NCBI GenBank assembly: GCA_023410905.1
Contig: JAEYPL010000303.1
Span: 1-13,038 of the forward strand
From: Pseudomonadota bacterium
GTDB taxonomy: Bacteria > Pseudomonadota > Alphaproteobacteria > Rhizobiales > Hyphomicrobiaceae
Direction: 5' to 3'
Length of the DNA: 13,038 bases
The notes below the pieces were generated by a model that saw only the letters and a program-made list of their open reading frames with translations, made no database searches and had not been told where the DNA came from. Positions 1 through 6,551 of this stretch are shown piece after piece. A program made the position numbers and the translations under genes. The stretch's first letter is position 1. Each line of letters opens with the position of its first letter.

Positions 1-256
1 CTACCAGATCACGCTCGGCGGCAGCCCCAAGGACGATGCCGAAGTCGGCGGCATCATCGGTCCGAGCTTCACAGCGGATGCCGTGCCCGATGCCATCGAG
101 AAGATCGTGGATACATATCTCGGCCTACGCCGGGACGCGACGGAGACGTTCGTCGCCGCCTACCGGCGTGTCGGCAAGACGCCATTCCGCGAGGCGCTGT
201 ATGGCCCCGAGACAACGCGGCGCGGCAGCGGCAGCAAGGAGGCGGCACATGTCTGA
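1..256 (+). CDS. cysI: Nitrite/sulfite reductase hemoprotein, C-terminal end (partial)
   Basis: This is the last 84 codons of a siroheme and 4Fe-4S nitrite/sulfite reductase; the gene begins before the window. The frame opens at base 2 (YQITLGG) and stops at the TGA at 254-256. The segment YQITLGG, then VGGIIGPSF about ten residues later, then a helical tail ending in RVGKTPFREALYG, matches the C-terminus of alphaproteobacterial CysI-type enzymes, which reduce sulfite to sulfide in the cytoplasm for cysteine synthesis. The cysteines that bind the cofactor lie outside the window, so catalytic competence cannot be judged. The downstream DUF934 and CysB genes support a role in sulfite rather than nitrite reduction. 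The family call is firm; the exact substrate is inferred from context. Confidence 0.85.
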   Translation, partial: YQITLGGSPKDDAEVGGIIGPSFTADAVPDAIEKIVDTYLGLRRDATETFVAAYRRVGKTPFREALYGPETTRRGSGSKEAAHV

Positions 257-824
257 GCCCGCTCCCCTCTTCAGCCCGCTCGAGCCCAAGACGACCGAGC
301 CTCGCATGTGGACTGGCGAGACATTCATCGCCGACACCTGGCAGGTGCTCGGCGACGATGCGCCCTTCCCGATTGGCGGCCATGCGATCGTCTCGCTCGC
401 ACGCTGGCGGGCAGATCAGGCAACGCTGGCAGCACTCGGCGTCCCGATCGGCATCATCGTTCAATCTTCAGAAGCCATCGACACCGAGACCGACGATCTC
501 GCTCGGATCTCGGTCGTTGCGCTGGCCTTCCCGAAGTTCACCGACGGGCGCGCGTATTCGGCAGCGCGGCGCTTGCGGGAAAGCGGCTATGCGGGCGAAA
601 TCCGCGCGACGGGTGATGTACTGCTGGATCAGCTACCGCTGATGCTGCGTGCGGGCTTCTCGACTTTCGAGATCACGAACGCTGCCACCATTCGCGCGCT
701 TGAAGCGGCACCGCTCCCAGCAGTGTCGCGCGTGTACCAGGCAGGAGCCGAGGCCACGGATCACGGCTGGCGCTCGCGTCGCGGATCGGCGCTATCGCCT
801 TCTCGGCTCCAGCGGGAGCTCTGA
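249..824 (+). CDS. DUF934 family protein, sulfite reductase-associated
   Basis: A 191-residue DUF934 protein. The core FPKFTDGRAYS (residues 94-104), a following ARRLRE helix and GDVLLDQL (122-129) are the recognisable family signature. DUF934 genes usually sit directly behind cysI in alpha- and betaproteobacteria and are taken to help sulfite reductase, perhaps in cofactor or electron supply; the biochemical role is not established. The ATG at 249 was chosen because a perfect AAGGAGG (236-242) lies six bases upstream, although the frame stays open to base 36. The start overlaps the reductase stop by 8 bases, which suggests translational coupling. No signal peptide or membrane segment is visible, so it is probably cytoplasmic. 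The C-terminal tail after VYQAG (162-166) is basic and poorly conserved. Confidence 0.85.
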   Translation: MSEPAPLFSPLEPKTTEPRMWTGETFIADTWQVLGDDAPFPIGGHAIVSLARWRADQATLAALGVPIGIIVQSSEAIDTETDDLARISVVALAFPKFTDGRAYSAARRLRESGYAGEIRATGDVLLDQLPLMLRAGFSTFEITNAATIRALEAAPLPAVSRVYQAGAEATDHGWRSRRGSALSPSRLQREL

Positions 825-825
825 C

Positions 826-1770
826 ATGAACTTCCAGCAACTGCGCATCATCCGCGAGACCGTGCGGCAGAACTTCAATCTGACCGAGGTCGCCGGCGCG
901 CTCTACACATCGCAGTCCGGCGTCAGCAAGCACATTCGTGATCTCGAAGGCGAGCTCGGCGTCGAGCTCTTCATCCGACGCGGCAAGCGCCTCCTCGGGC
1001 TCACCGAACCCGGCAAGGAACTCGCCGTCATCGTCGACCGCATGCTTGTCGATGCCGCGAACATCAAGAAGCTCAGCCAGCAGTACGCCGACCAGGACGA
1101 AGGCAAGCTGACCATCGCGACGACGCATACGCAGGCACGCTATGCGCTCACGGGCGTCGTGCAGGAGTTCGTCAAAGCCTTTCCGAAGGTGCACCTCGCG
1201 CTCCACCAAGGCAGCCCGCCGGAGATCGCCGACATGCTGCTCAGCGGTCAGGCCGAGATCGGCATTGCGACGGAAACCCTCGCCCTCACGCCGCAGCTCG
1301 CGACATTCCCGTACTACACTTGGCATCACGGCGTCGTGGTTCCCAAAGGACATGAGCTGGAGCAAGCGAATCCGCTCACGCTCGAGGCCATCGCCGAGCA
1401 CCCCATTGTCACCTATCACGACGGTTTCACGGGGCGCGGCAACATCGACAAGGCCTTCCACGAGACCCGCCTGTCGCCCGATATCGTCATGTCCGCAATG
1501 GATACCGATGTGCTGAAGACCTATGTCGGGCTCGGGCTCGGCGTCGGCATCATTGCGGGGGTGGCCTTCGACGCCAAGCGCGATGCGCCCTTGCGGCTGC
1601 TCCCCGCCGACAATCTCTTTCCGCCCAATACGACATGGATCGCCGTACGACGCGGAAGCTATCTGCGCCGCTATACGTACCGCTTCATCGAGCTGTGTGC
1701 TCCGGCGCTAACCGAAGCAACTGTCCGCAAGGGATCAGCGCCGCCAGCCGAAGTCGTTAGCGCAAAGTAA
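826..1770 (+). CDS. cysB: CysB-type LysR family transcriptional regulator of sulfur assimilation
   Basis: A 314-residue LysR-type regulator that closely resembles enterobacterial CysB (about 324 aa). The N-terminal winged helix (residues 1-60) includes LYTSQSGVSKHIRDLE and GKRLLGLTEPGKEL. The effector domain starts near residue 94 and keeps the CysB motif ATTHTQARYAL (98-108) and FTGR (201-204). Thr100, Thr102 and Thr202 thus fall at the positions known to line the CysB ligand pocket. TDVLKTYVGLGLGVGIIA (227-244) is also typical. CysB activates sulfate and sulfite assimilation genes in response to acetylserine; that response is inferred here. The ATG at 826 follows the DUF934 stop by one base and has GGGAG at 814-818. 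The frame is open upstream to base 649, but that part overlaps DUF934 and lacks family similarity. Confidence 0.88.
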   Translation: MNFQQLRIIRETVRQNFNLTEVAGALYTSQSGVSKHIRDLEGELGVELFIRRGKRLLGLTEPGKELAVIVDRMLVDAANIKKLSQQYADQDEGKLTIATTHTQARYALTGVVQEFVKAFPKVHLALHQGSPPEIADMLLSGQAEIGIATETLALTPQLATFPYYTWHHGVVVPKGHELEQANPLTLEAIAEHPIVTYHDGFTGRGNIDKAFHETRLSPDIVMSAMDTDVLKTYVGLGLGVGIIAGVAFDAKRDAPLRLLPADNLFPPNTTWIAVRRGSYLRRYTYRFIELCAPALTEATVRKGSAPPAEVVSAK

Positions 1771-1774
1771 AGGA

Positions 1775-1793
1775 GCGCATCAGCCAGATGCGC
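1775..1793 (+). terminator. Small hairpin just after cysB (possible weak terminator)
   Basis: GCGCAT (1775-1780) and ATGCGC (1788-1793) form a perfect 6-bp stem with a 7-base loop, four bases after the cysB stop. No T-run follows, so if it ends the cys transcript it is not a textbook intrinsic terminator. It could instead protect the 3' end of the mRNA. Confidence 0.35.
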
Positions 1794-1815
1794 CTAGTGC
1801 GCGACAGGTCACCCG

Positions 1816-1843
1816 GACAGCGCTTCGAGCGCGTTTCGCTGTC
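1816..1843 (+). terminator. Nested hairpin in the cysB / cyclic-di-GMP gene spacer
   Basis: GACAGCG (1816-1822) pairs with CGCTGTC (1837-1843) as a 7-bp stem. An alternative inner hairpin, GCGCT-TCG-AGCGC (1820-1832), is followed by GTTT. The two folds compete for bases 1820-1822. Position after cysB suggests a terminator, but the T-run is poor. The palindromic form would also fit an intergenic repeat element; one copy cannot decide this. Confidence 0.4.
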
Positions 1844-1917
1844 ACAAACGGGTAAATAAGCGATATTTTTTATTCAATGTTAGCACCTCCCCCCATAGCC
1901 TCGCTCCCAACATAAAA

Positions 1918-1940
1918 GCACCCTCTGAGGGAGAGGGTGC
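1918..1940. promoter_or_regulatory. Strong 9-bp hairpin upstream of the MHYT-GGDEF-EAL gene
   Basis: GCACCCTCT (1918-1926) and AGAGGGTGC (1932-1940) form a perfect 9-bp stem with a 5-base loop, ending 24 bases before the start codon at 1965. On the + strand it is followed by GTTCGTTCG, a poor T-run. On the - strand it is followed by TTTT, so it could terminate antisense transcription. An AT-rich stretch at 1855-1885, unusual in this window, is the likely promoter area; if so, the hairpin would lie in the 5' leader and might affect translation. No confident -35/-10 pair was found. Confidence 0.45.
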
Positions 1941-1964
1941 GTTCGTTCGCGTTGGGGCGTAGGT

Positions 1965-4058
1965 ATGCGCGTTGTATGGTCCGTTATCGCCGAGCATGAC
2001 ATGCGTCTTGTGCTCATGGCTGCCTTTGTCGCAGCGAGCGGCGGATGGGTCGCGCTCGGGCTCTTCCGGCGCGCCATCGACAAGCTCGGCACTCAACGCC
2101 ATGGCTGGACGTTTCTTGCCGCTGTAGCTGCGGGCGCTTCGGCGTGGTGCGCGCACTTTATTGCCGCGCTGGCGCATGAGGTTGAGGCGCCGATCACAGT
2201 TGCACCGCTCTTGACCAAAGCCTCACTCCTCATTGCCATTGCCGGTTGTGTCGCTGGTTTCTGTGTTGCCCTTCGAAGCGGGCGATCGTCCTTTCCCGCG
2301 ATTGGTGGCGCAATCTTCGGCCTAGCCGTCGGCGTGATGCACTATACGGGCATGATGGCTTACGGCTTCGACGGAACTGTTGACTGGCATCCTGGCTACG
2401 TCGCTTTGTCCGTGTGCGTGTCGGCTCTTCTCGGCATGGGCGCCCTCCACGTGGCAGTCCGTCAGCCTTGGACATTCTCGCAACATGCAGCGCTCGGTCT
2501 CTACGTTCTTACTGGCCTTTCTCTGCACTTCACCGGCATGGCCGCATTTTCGGTAACGCCGGTCGCAGGCACCGTTCCGCTCGCCGATCCCGAACTTGCA
2601 CTCACGATGGCCATTGCCATTGCCGGCGTCAGCCTCATCATTGCCAGCACAGGCATCGCCGCCTACATCATCGACACCAAGGCGACGGAGGACATGACTG
2701 AGCGCCTCCAGCACATGGCGAACAATGACGCGCTGACGGGTCTGCCGAACCGCGTCGGTTTCACGGATCATCTCGCACGTGTACTCAAGGGCGCCAAAGC
2801 CGACGGCAGCCGCGTCGCGGTCATCAGCATCGATCTCGATCGCTTCAAGGAGATCAACGATCTCCGTGGCCTCGAAGCCGGCGATGCCGCGCTCAGGATC
2901 ATCGGCCAGAGACTGACCGAGCTTCTCAGAGACGGCGAGTATGTGGCCCGCGCCGGCGGCGATGAGTTCGCAACGGTCAAGCGCTTCACGGAGCAGGGCG
3001 ACCTCCTCGATTTCGTCGCGCGCCTGGAAGGGGTGCTTTTCATGCCGATCAACATCGGCGATTTCCAGACGGTAACGGGCGCGAGTCTCGGCGTCGCGGT
3101 CTATCCGGAGGATGGCGAGACGCAGGAGCGGCTCGTCAATAACTCAGAGCTTGCGATGTATCGCGCCATCGACGACGTGACACGCGCGACCTGCTTCTAC
3201 GAAGCGCACATGGACGAAGCCTCGCGCGCGCGGCACTCACTCGGCCAGGATCTGCGCCATGCCATCGAGCGCAACGAGCTCGAACTCTACTATCAAGTGC
3301 AGACCTCCGTTTCATCCGGCGAGATCTGTGGCTACGAGGCCCTGCTGCGCTGGCGCCACCCCGTGCACGGCATGGTCTCGCCGGCCGAGTTCATTCCCAT
3401 TGCCGAAGAGACTGGCGCGATCATCTCGATCGGAGAGTGGGTGCTGCGTACGGCCTGCCGCGAGGCCGCCGGCTGGAGCGTTCCGCACAAAATCGCCGTC
3501 AATCTCTCGCCGGTCCAATTCGTGAATGCCGATCTCGCGCGGCTTGTCCACGAAGTGCTGCTGCAGACCGACCTTTCGCCGAGCCGGCTCGAACTCGAGA
3601 TCACGGAATCGACGATCATCGCCGACAAGGCGCGCACGCTTCACATTCTCCGTCAGATCAAGGCGCTTGGCGTCACGATTGCGATCGACGATTTCGGAAC
3701 GGGCTATTCGTCGCTTTCCACACTGCGCGAGTTCCCCTTCGACAAGATCAAGCTCGATCGCTCCTTCATGAACGAAGTCGAGCACAGCCAGCAGGCCAAG
3801 GCCGTGGTGCGTGCCGTGCTCAGCCTCGGCAAGACGCTCGAGATCAAGGTGCTGGCCGAGGGCGTGGAGACAGCGCACCAGCTCGCTATCCTGCGCACCG
3901 AAGGATGCGACGAGGCGCAGGGATACTTGCTCGGCAAACCGCAGCCGATCGCACTGATTCTCGCCGCCCTGGCCAATGTCGGAAACAGCAATGTCGCCGA
4001 TGTCGATCCGACCGCGATCGCCGTCTCCCGACGCAACCGGCGACAGCACGCCGGTTAG
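1965..4058 (+). CDS. MHYT-GGDEF-EAL bifunctional cyclic-di-GMP synthase/phosphodiesterase
   Basis: A 697-residue inner-membrane signalling protein. Residues 1-235 form the MHYT sensor, with about seven membrane helices and three motif copies: WCAHFIAAL (61-69), VMHYTGM (124-130) and LHFTGM (187-192). The first copy has Ala and the third Leu where Met is usual. The GGDEF domain (about 245-405) has DLDRFKEIND (290-299) and an intact GGDEF (331-335), but GL replaces the usual GH at 302-303 and the inhibitory RxxD site reads RDGE (322-325). The EAL domain (about 425-670) keeps its metal and catalytic residues: E458 of EALLRW, N513, E545, D575-D576, K596, and E632 and E635 of AEGVET. Phosphodiesterase activity is therefore likely. 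MHYT is proposed to sense a diatomic gas or copper. The ATG at 1965 has a weak ribosome site but keeps the conserved EHDMRLV start of the family. It stands alone, with no obvious operon partner. Confidence 0.92.
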   Translation: MRVVWSVIAEHDMRLVLMAAFVAASGGWVALGLFRRAIDKLGTQRHGWTFLAAVAAGASAWCAHFIAALAHEVEAPITVAPLLTKASLLIAIAGCVAGFCVALRSGRSSFPAIGGAIFGLAVGVMHYTGMMAYGFDGTVDWHPGYVALSVCVSALLGMGALHVAVRQPWTFSQHAALGLYVLTGLSLHFTGMAAFSVTPVAGTVPLADPELALTMAIAIAGVSLIIASTGIAAYIIDTKATEDMTERLQHMANNDALTGLPNRVGFTDHLARVLKGAKADGSRVAVISIDLDRFKEINDLRGLEAGDAALRIIGQRLTELLRDGEYVARAGGDEFATVKRFTEQGDLLDFVARLEGVLFMPINIGDFQTVTGASLGVAVYPEDGETQERLVNNSELAMYRAIDDVTRATCFYEAHMDEASRARHSLGQDLRHAIERNELELYYQVQTSVSSGEICGYEALLRWRHPVHGMVSPAEFIPIAEETGAIISIGEWVLRTACREAAGWSVPHKIAVNLSPVQFVNADLARLVHEVLLQTDLSPSRLELEITESTIIADKARTLHILRQIKALGVTIAIDDFGTGYSSLSTLREFPFDKIKLDRSFMNEVEHSQQAKAVVRAVLSLGKTLEIKVLAEGVETAHQLAILRTEGCDEAQGYLLGKPQPIALILAALANVGNSNVADVDPTAIAVSRRNRRQHAG
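4035..4056 (+). terminator. Hairpin overlapping the end of the cyclic-di-GMP gene
   Basis: AACCGGCG (4035-4042) and CGCCGGTT (4049-4056) form a perfect 8-bp stem with a 6-base loop, reaching into the TAG stop codon at 4056-4058. The next gene converges with only 31 bases between the stops, so this is the likely transcription end for one or both genes, although no T-run follows. Confidence 0.5.
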
Positions 4059-4089
4059 TAAGGCCGCACTACGCCGGTCCTGGCGCATC

Positions 4090-4980
4090 TCAAGGGCGCT
4101 GCGCGACACCTGAGTGCGGCTGGAAGGAGAGCGTCAGGCCAACGGCCAGACTCTGCACAAGACACATCGGCGCAACCATCGTCCGCAGCGCCGCTTCGGG
4201 CATGTCCGGAATCTCGAAGACGACGTCAGCGCCATTGACGATCGGACTGAGCAGACTGTCCGTCACGACGATCGCCGGCACGCCGCGCGCCACGAACTCA
4301 GGCACAAGCTGGACGGTCTCAGGATTGTAGGGCCTGAAGCTGATGGCGATCACCACGTCCCTGCGCGTTGCCGTGAGGACGTGATCCGCGAGCACATTGC
4401 CGAGCCCATCGAGCAGTACCGCACGACGCCCCAGCCGGCGAAGAACGTAAGTCAGATGCGCGGCCACTGGAAACGATCCACCAAGACCTAAGATATAGAC
4501 CGTGGCTGCGCGCCCCATCAGATCTATAGCGCGCGCGAGATCGTGCTCCCGGACACTCACCTGGAGATTCTCGAGCGACGCCGTCCCCTCCGAGGCAAAC
4601 CGCTCGAGCAGCTCATGTGGACTGTGACTGTCGCGAAAGCGCCCGTCACGCCGCAGTCCATCGATGCGCTCGCGGTAGCTCGGCACGGCACCGGCGACGA
4701 GACGCGTTCGAAAGACCTGTTGCAGCTCCGTGAAGCCGCCATAGCCCATGGCATGGGCGAACCGCACGATCGCCGACGGCTGAACTTTTGCGCGCGCCGC
4801 GACCTCGGCAACGGTCCCGAGCGCCATGTCGGTTGGATGATCGAGCGCGAACTCCGCAATCAATCGGAGGCGATCGGAAAGCCCCGGATACCGCTGCGCG
4901 ATCTCCTCGCGCAACGAATCATAGGCGCTGAGCGGCGCCGATTTTCCTCGCTGTCCCGTAGCCTTGGCCAACTTCCTCAC
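4090..4980 (-). CDS. MurR/RpiR family transcriptional regulator (HTH-SIS)
   Basis: A 296-residue regulator with the RpiR layout: an N-terminal helix-turn-helix and a C-terminal SIS domain that normally binds a sugar phosphate. The DNA-binding part (about residues 18-95) includes TVAEVAARAKVQPSAIVRFA (56-75), then HAMGYGGFTEL. The SIS domain (about 145-285) includes VYILGLGGSFPVA (161-173) and DVVIAISFRPYNPETV (208-223). The GTG start at 4980 is preceded by GGAG at a spacing of five bases on this strand. The gene is divergent from the ABC importer that starts at 5108, with a 127-base shared control region containing a palindrome, so the importer operon is its likely target. RpiR proteins can repress or activate; overlap of the palindrome with the -10 box suggests repression. 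The SIS ligand is unknown and need not be a sugar, given the amino-acid-type transporter beside it. Confidence 0.9.
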   Translation of the reverse strand: MRKLAKATGQRGKSAPLSAYDSLREEIAQRYPGLSDRLRLIAEFALDHPTDMALGTVAEVAARAKVQPSAIVRFAHAMGYGGFTELQQVFRTRLVAGAVPSYRERIDGLRRDGRFRDSHSPHELLERFASEGTASLENLQVSVREHDLARAIDLMGRAATVYILGLGGSFPVAAHLTYVLRRLGRRAVLLDGLGNVLADHVLTATRRDVVIAISFRPYNPETVQLVPEFVARGVPAIVVTDSLLSPIVNGADVVFEIPDMPEAALRTMVAPMCLVQSLAVGLTLSFQPHSGVAQRP

Positions 4981-5020
4981 AGGTGCTCCACGATTCGAGC
5001 AGAAGATACGTTTATTTCAC

Positions 5021-5048
5021 TTCACAAGCGTCATGGAATGATTATTCT
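5021..5048 (+). promoter_or_regulatory. Putative promoter of the ABC importer operon
   Basis: TTCACA (5021-5026) matches five of six bases of the sigma-70 -35 consensus. TATTCT (5043-5048) matches four of six of the -10 consensus, with a 16-base spacer. This would give a leader of about 50 bases before the binding-protein start at 5108. The surrounding 5000-5055 is AT-rich for this window. The call is from pattern only. Confidence 0.45.
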
Positions 5049-5051
5049 ATG
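5032..5051. promoter_or_regulatory. Imperfect 20-bp palindrome, candidate RpiR operator
   Basis: CATGGAATGATTATTCTATG is symmetric at 8 of its 10 base pairs, with the mismatches at 5035/5048 and 5040/5043. The core GAAT-GATT-ATTC (5036-5047) covers the predicted -10 box. It lies between the divergent regulator and importer genes, the usual place for an operator of the adjacent regulator. Dyad sites with AT-rich centres are common for RpiR-family proteins. Binding itself is inferred. Confidence 0.5.
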
Positions 5052-5107
5052 CCTGAATGAAGAGCTGCCGTCAAACATGCGAGCAGCCGTGTTCAGTGGA
5101 GGAAACG

Positions 5108-6421
5108 ATGAAAAAGAACGGCAAGCCCGGGCAAGGCCCGTCCCGGCGTTCGATTCTGAAGGGCAGCCTGATGACGGCGTCCCTTGCGGGCGTCGGCGCC
5201 TTCTACGGCCCCTGGCATCACAACAGCGCCTACGCTCAAGGTAAGAAGCCGATCAAGCTCGGCCTGACGAACGATGCCGGAGGCCAGTTCGGCAACAGCG
5301 GACAGGACGAGCATCGCGCCATTCGTATGGTCATCGACGAGTGGAATGCCAAGGGTGGCGTGCTCGGCCGCAAGATCGAGTGGGTCACCGCCGATACGGA
5401 ATCGAGCCCCGCTGCCGGCACGCGCATCGCCGAGCGCTTCATCACGCGCGAGGATTGCCCGATCCTGATCGGCGCACTGCACTCGGGCGTCGCCAACGCC
5501 ATCACTCAGGTTGCCAACAAGTACGGCACCATTTTCCTCAACACGAACTCTTCCGCGCCGAGCGAGGCGGGCGAGAACTGCAGCCGCATCAAGTTCGTCT
5601 GGGACGGCAACGGCACGAACTTCTCGAAAGCCGCCGTCGCCAATGCGGTCAAGTCGATCGGCAAGAACTGGCTCCTGCTCACCAACGACTACGTCTGGGG
5701 TCACTCGACGGCGGCTGCCACCAAGGCGCTCGTCGAAGCCAATGGCGGCAAGATCATCGACAACCTGCTCGTGCCGCAGAATACGCGCGACTTCACGTCG
5801 TATCTGCTCAAGATCCAGCAGATCAAACCGCAGGTCGTCGGTACTGCCATTGCGGGCGACGACAACAAGGCCCTGCGCGAGCAGATCACACAGCTTAAGC
5901 TTGATCAGGCCGGTGGCCCCGCCTGGATCAACAATCAGCAGGACTGGCCGGATGTCTGGGGATCGCCGCAGAGTCTGTTCGGCGTGTTCGGCACAACCTG
6001 GTACCACAAGCTCGACCTTCCGGGTGTCCCCGAGTTCGTGAAGAAGTGGCAGGACGCCAACAAGCCTGGGCCGATTCCGGTGCCCGGCAACGTCTCCTAC
6101 AACGGCTATATGGCGACGCAGGAACTATTCCGCGCCATCGAGCGCGCCGGATCGACGAACAACATAGCGATCATCAAGGCGCTCGAAGGTCACAAGATGT
6201 CGGCCAAGGATCGCATGCAGCACTTCGATGCCTACATCGATCCCGACACGCATCAGGTGCAGCAGACCATCTACCTTGCGCGCAAGAACGAGAAGCCCGT
6301 CGACAACACGGATCATTTCCAGATCATGAGCTGGGTCGAGCCGAAGGATGCCCTCGACGACGCCGCGCCCGGAAAGTGCAAGCTCGTTCCGTACGACAAA
6401 GTGCCGTCCGTGGATGCATGA
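5108..6421 (+). CDS. LIV-type ABC transporter periplasmic substrate-binding protein, Tat-exported
   Basis: A 437-residue type I binding protein (Peripla_BP_6 class) that captures the importer's substrate in the periplasm. The N-terminus has a twin-arginine signal, SRRSILKG (residues 12-19), a hydrophobic stretch, and a likely cleavage after AYA (41-43). The mature part opens with PIKLGLTNDAGGQFGNSG, followed by GGVLGRKIEW (83-92), typical of the LivK fold; the rest is full length. The ATG at 5108 has GGAGGA at 5098-5103, and the twin-arginine stretch sits close behind it; the frame is open further upstream to 5057 but that part looks non-coding. It is the first gene of the importer operon, followed by a strong hairpin. 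Similarity in form to amino acid, amide and urea receptors does not fix the ligand; branched-chain amino acids should not be assumed. Confidence 0.9.
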   Translation: MKKNGKPGQGPSRRSILKGSLMTASLAGVGAFYGPWHHNSAYAQGKKPIKLGLTNDAGGQFGNSGQDEHRAIRMVIDEWNAKGGVLGRKIEWVTADTESSPAAGTRIAERFITREDCPILIGALHSGVANAITQVANKYGTIFLNTNSSAPSEAGENCSRIKFVWDGNGTNFSKAAVANAVKSIGKNWLLLTNDYVWGHSTAAATKALVEANGGKIIDNLLVPQNTRDFTSYLLKIQQIKPQVVGTAIAGDDNKALREQITQLKLDQAGGPAWINNQQDWPDVWGSPQSLFGVFGTTWYHKLDLPGVPEFVKKWQDANKPGPIPVPGNVSYNGYMATQELFRAIERAGSTNNIAIIKALEGHKMSAKDRMQHFDAYIDPDTHQVQQTIYLARKNEKPVDNTDHFQIMSWVEPKDALDDAAPGKCKLVPYDKVPSVDA

Positions 6422-6425
6422 TGGC

Positions 6426-6461
6426 GACGAGCGGGGTGGCACGCGCCACCTCGCTCACGTC
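6426..6461 (+). promoter_or_regulatory. Long stable hairpin between binding-protein and permease genes
   Basis: GAGCGGGGTGGC (6429-6440) pairs with GCCACCTCGCTC (6445-6456) as a 12-bp stem with one G-T wobble and a 4-base loop. A further GAC/GTC clamp (6426-6428 with 6459-6461) forms after a 2-base bulge. No T-run follows. Placement just after the binding-protein stop fits a 3'-end stabiliser or partial terminator that lets the receptor be made in excess over the permeases. Confidence 0.6.
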
Positions 6462-6551
6462 ACCGCACAAAGCGTACCCGATCCGCATAGCGTGAGGACA
6501 CGCGCGACGATCGCGCGCTGACCTGAGAAACCCATCAAGAGCAGCAGCCGC

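Noticed and set aside
3312..4109. Open frames on both strands inside the cyclic-di-GMP gene (e.g. 3312-4109 minus, 3437-4330 plus)
   Set aside because: The EAL domain motifs prove the 1965-4058 frame; the others are compositional shadows.
4543..5244. 233-codon + strand frame across the regulator start and the importer promoter
   Set aside because: It is antisense to the RpiR gene and overlaps the signal peptide region of the binding protein in another frame; no domain is visible.
5093..6007. 304-codon open frame on the - strand
   Set aside because: It is antisense to the clearly coding binding-protein gene, has no recognisable domain, and its acidic/Arg/Val-rich composition is what a high-GC gene gives when read backwards.
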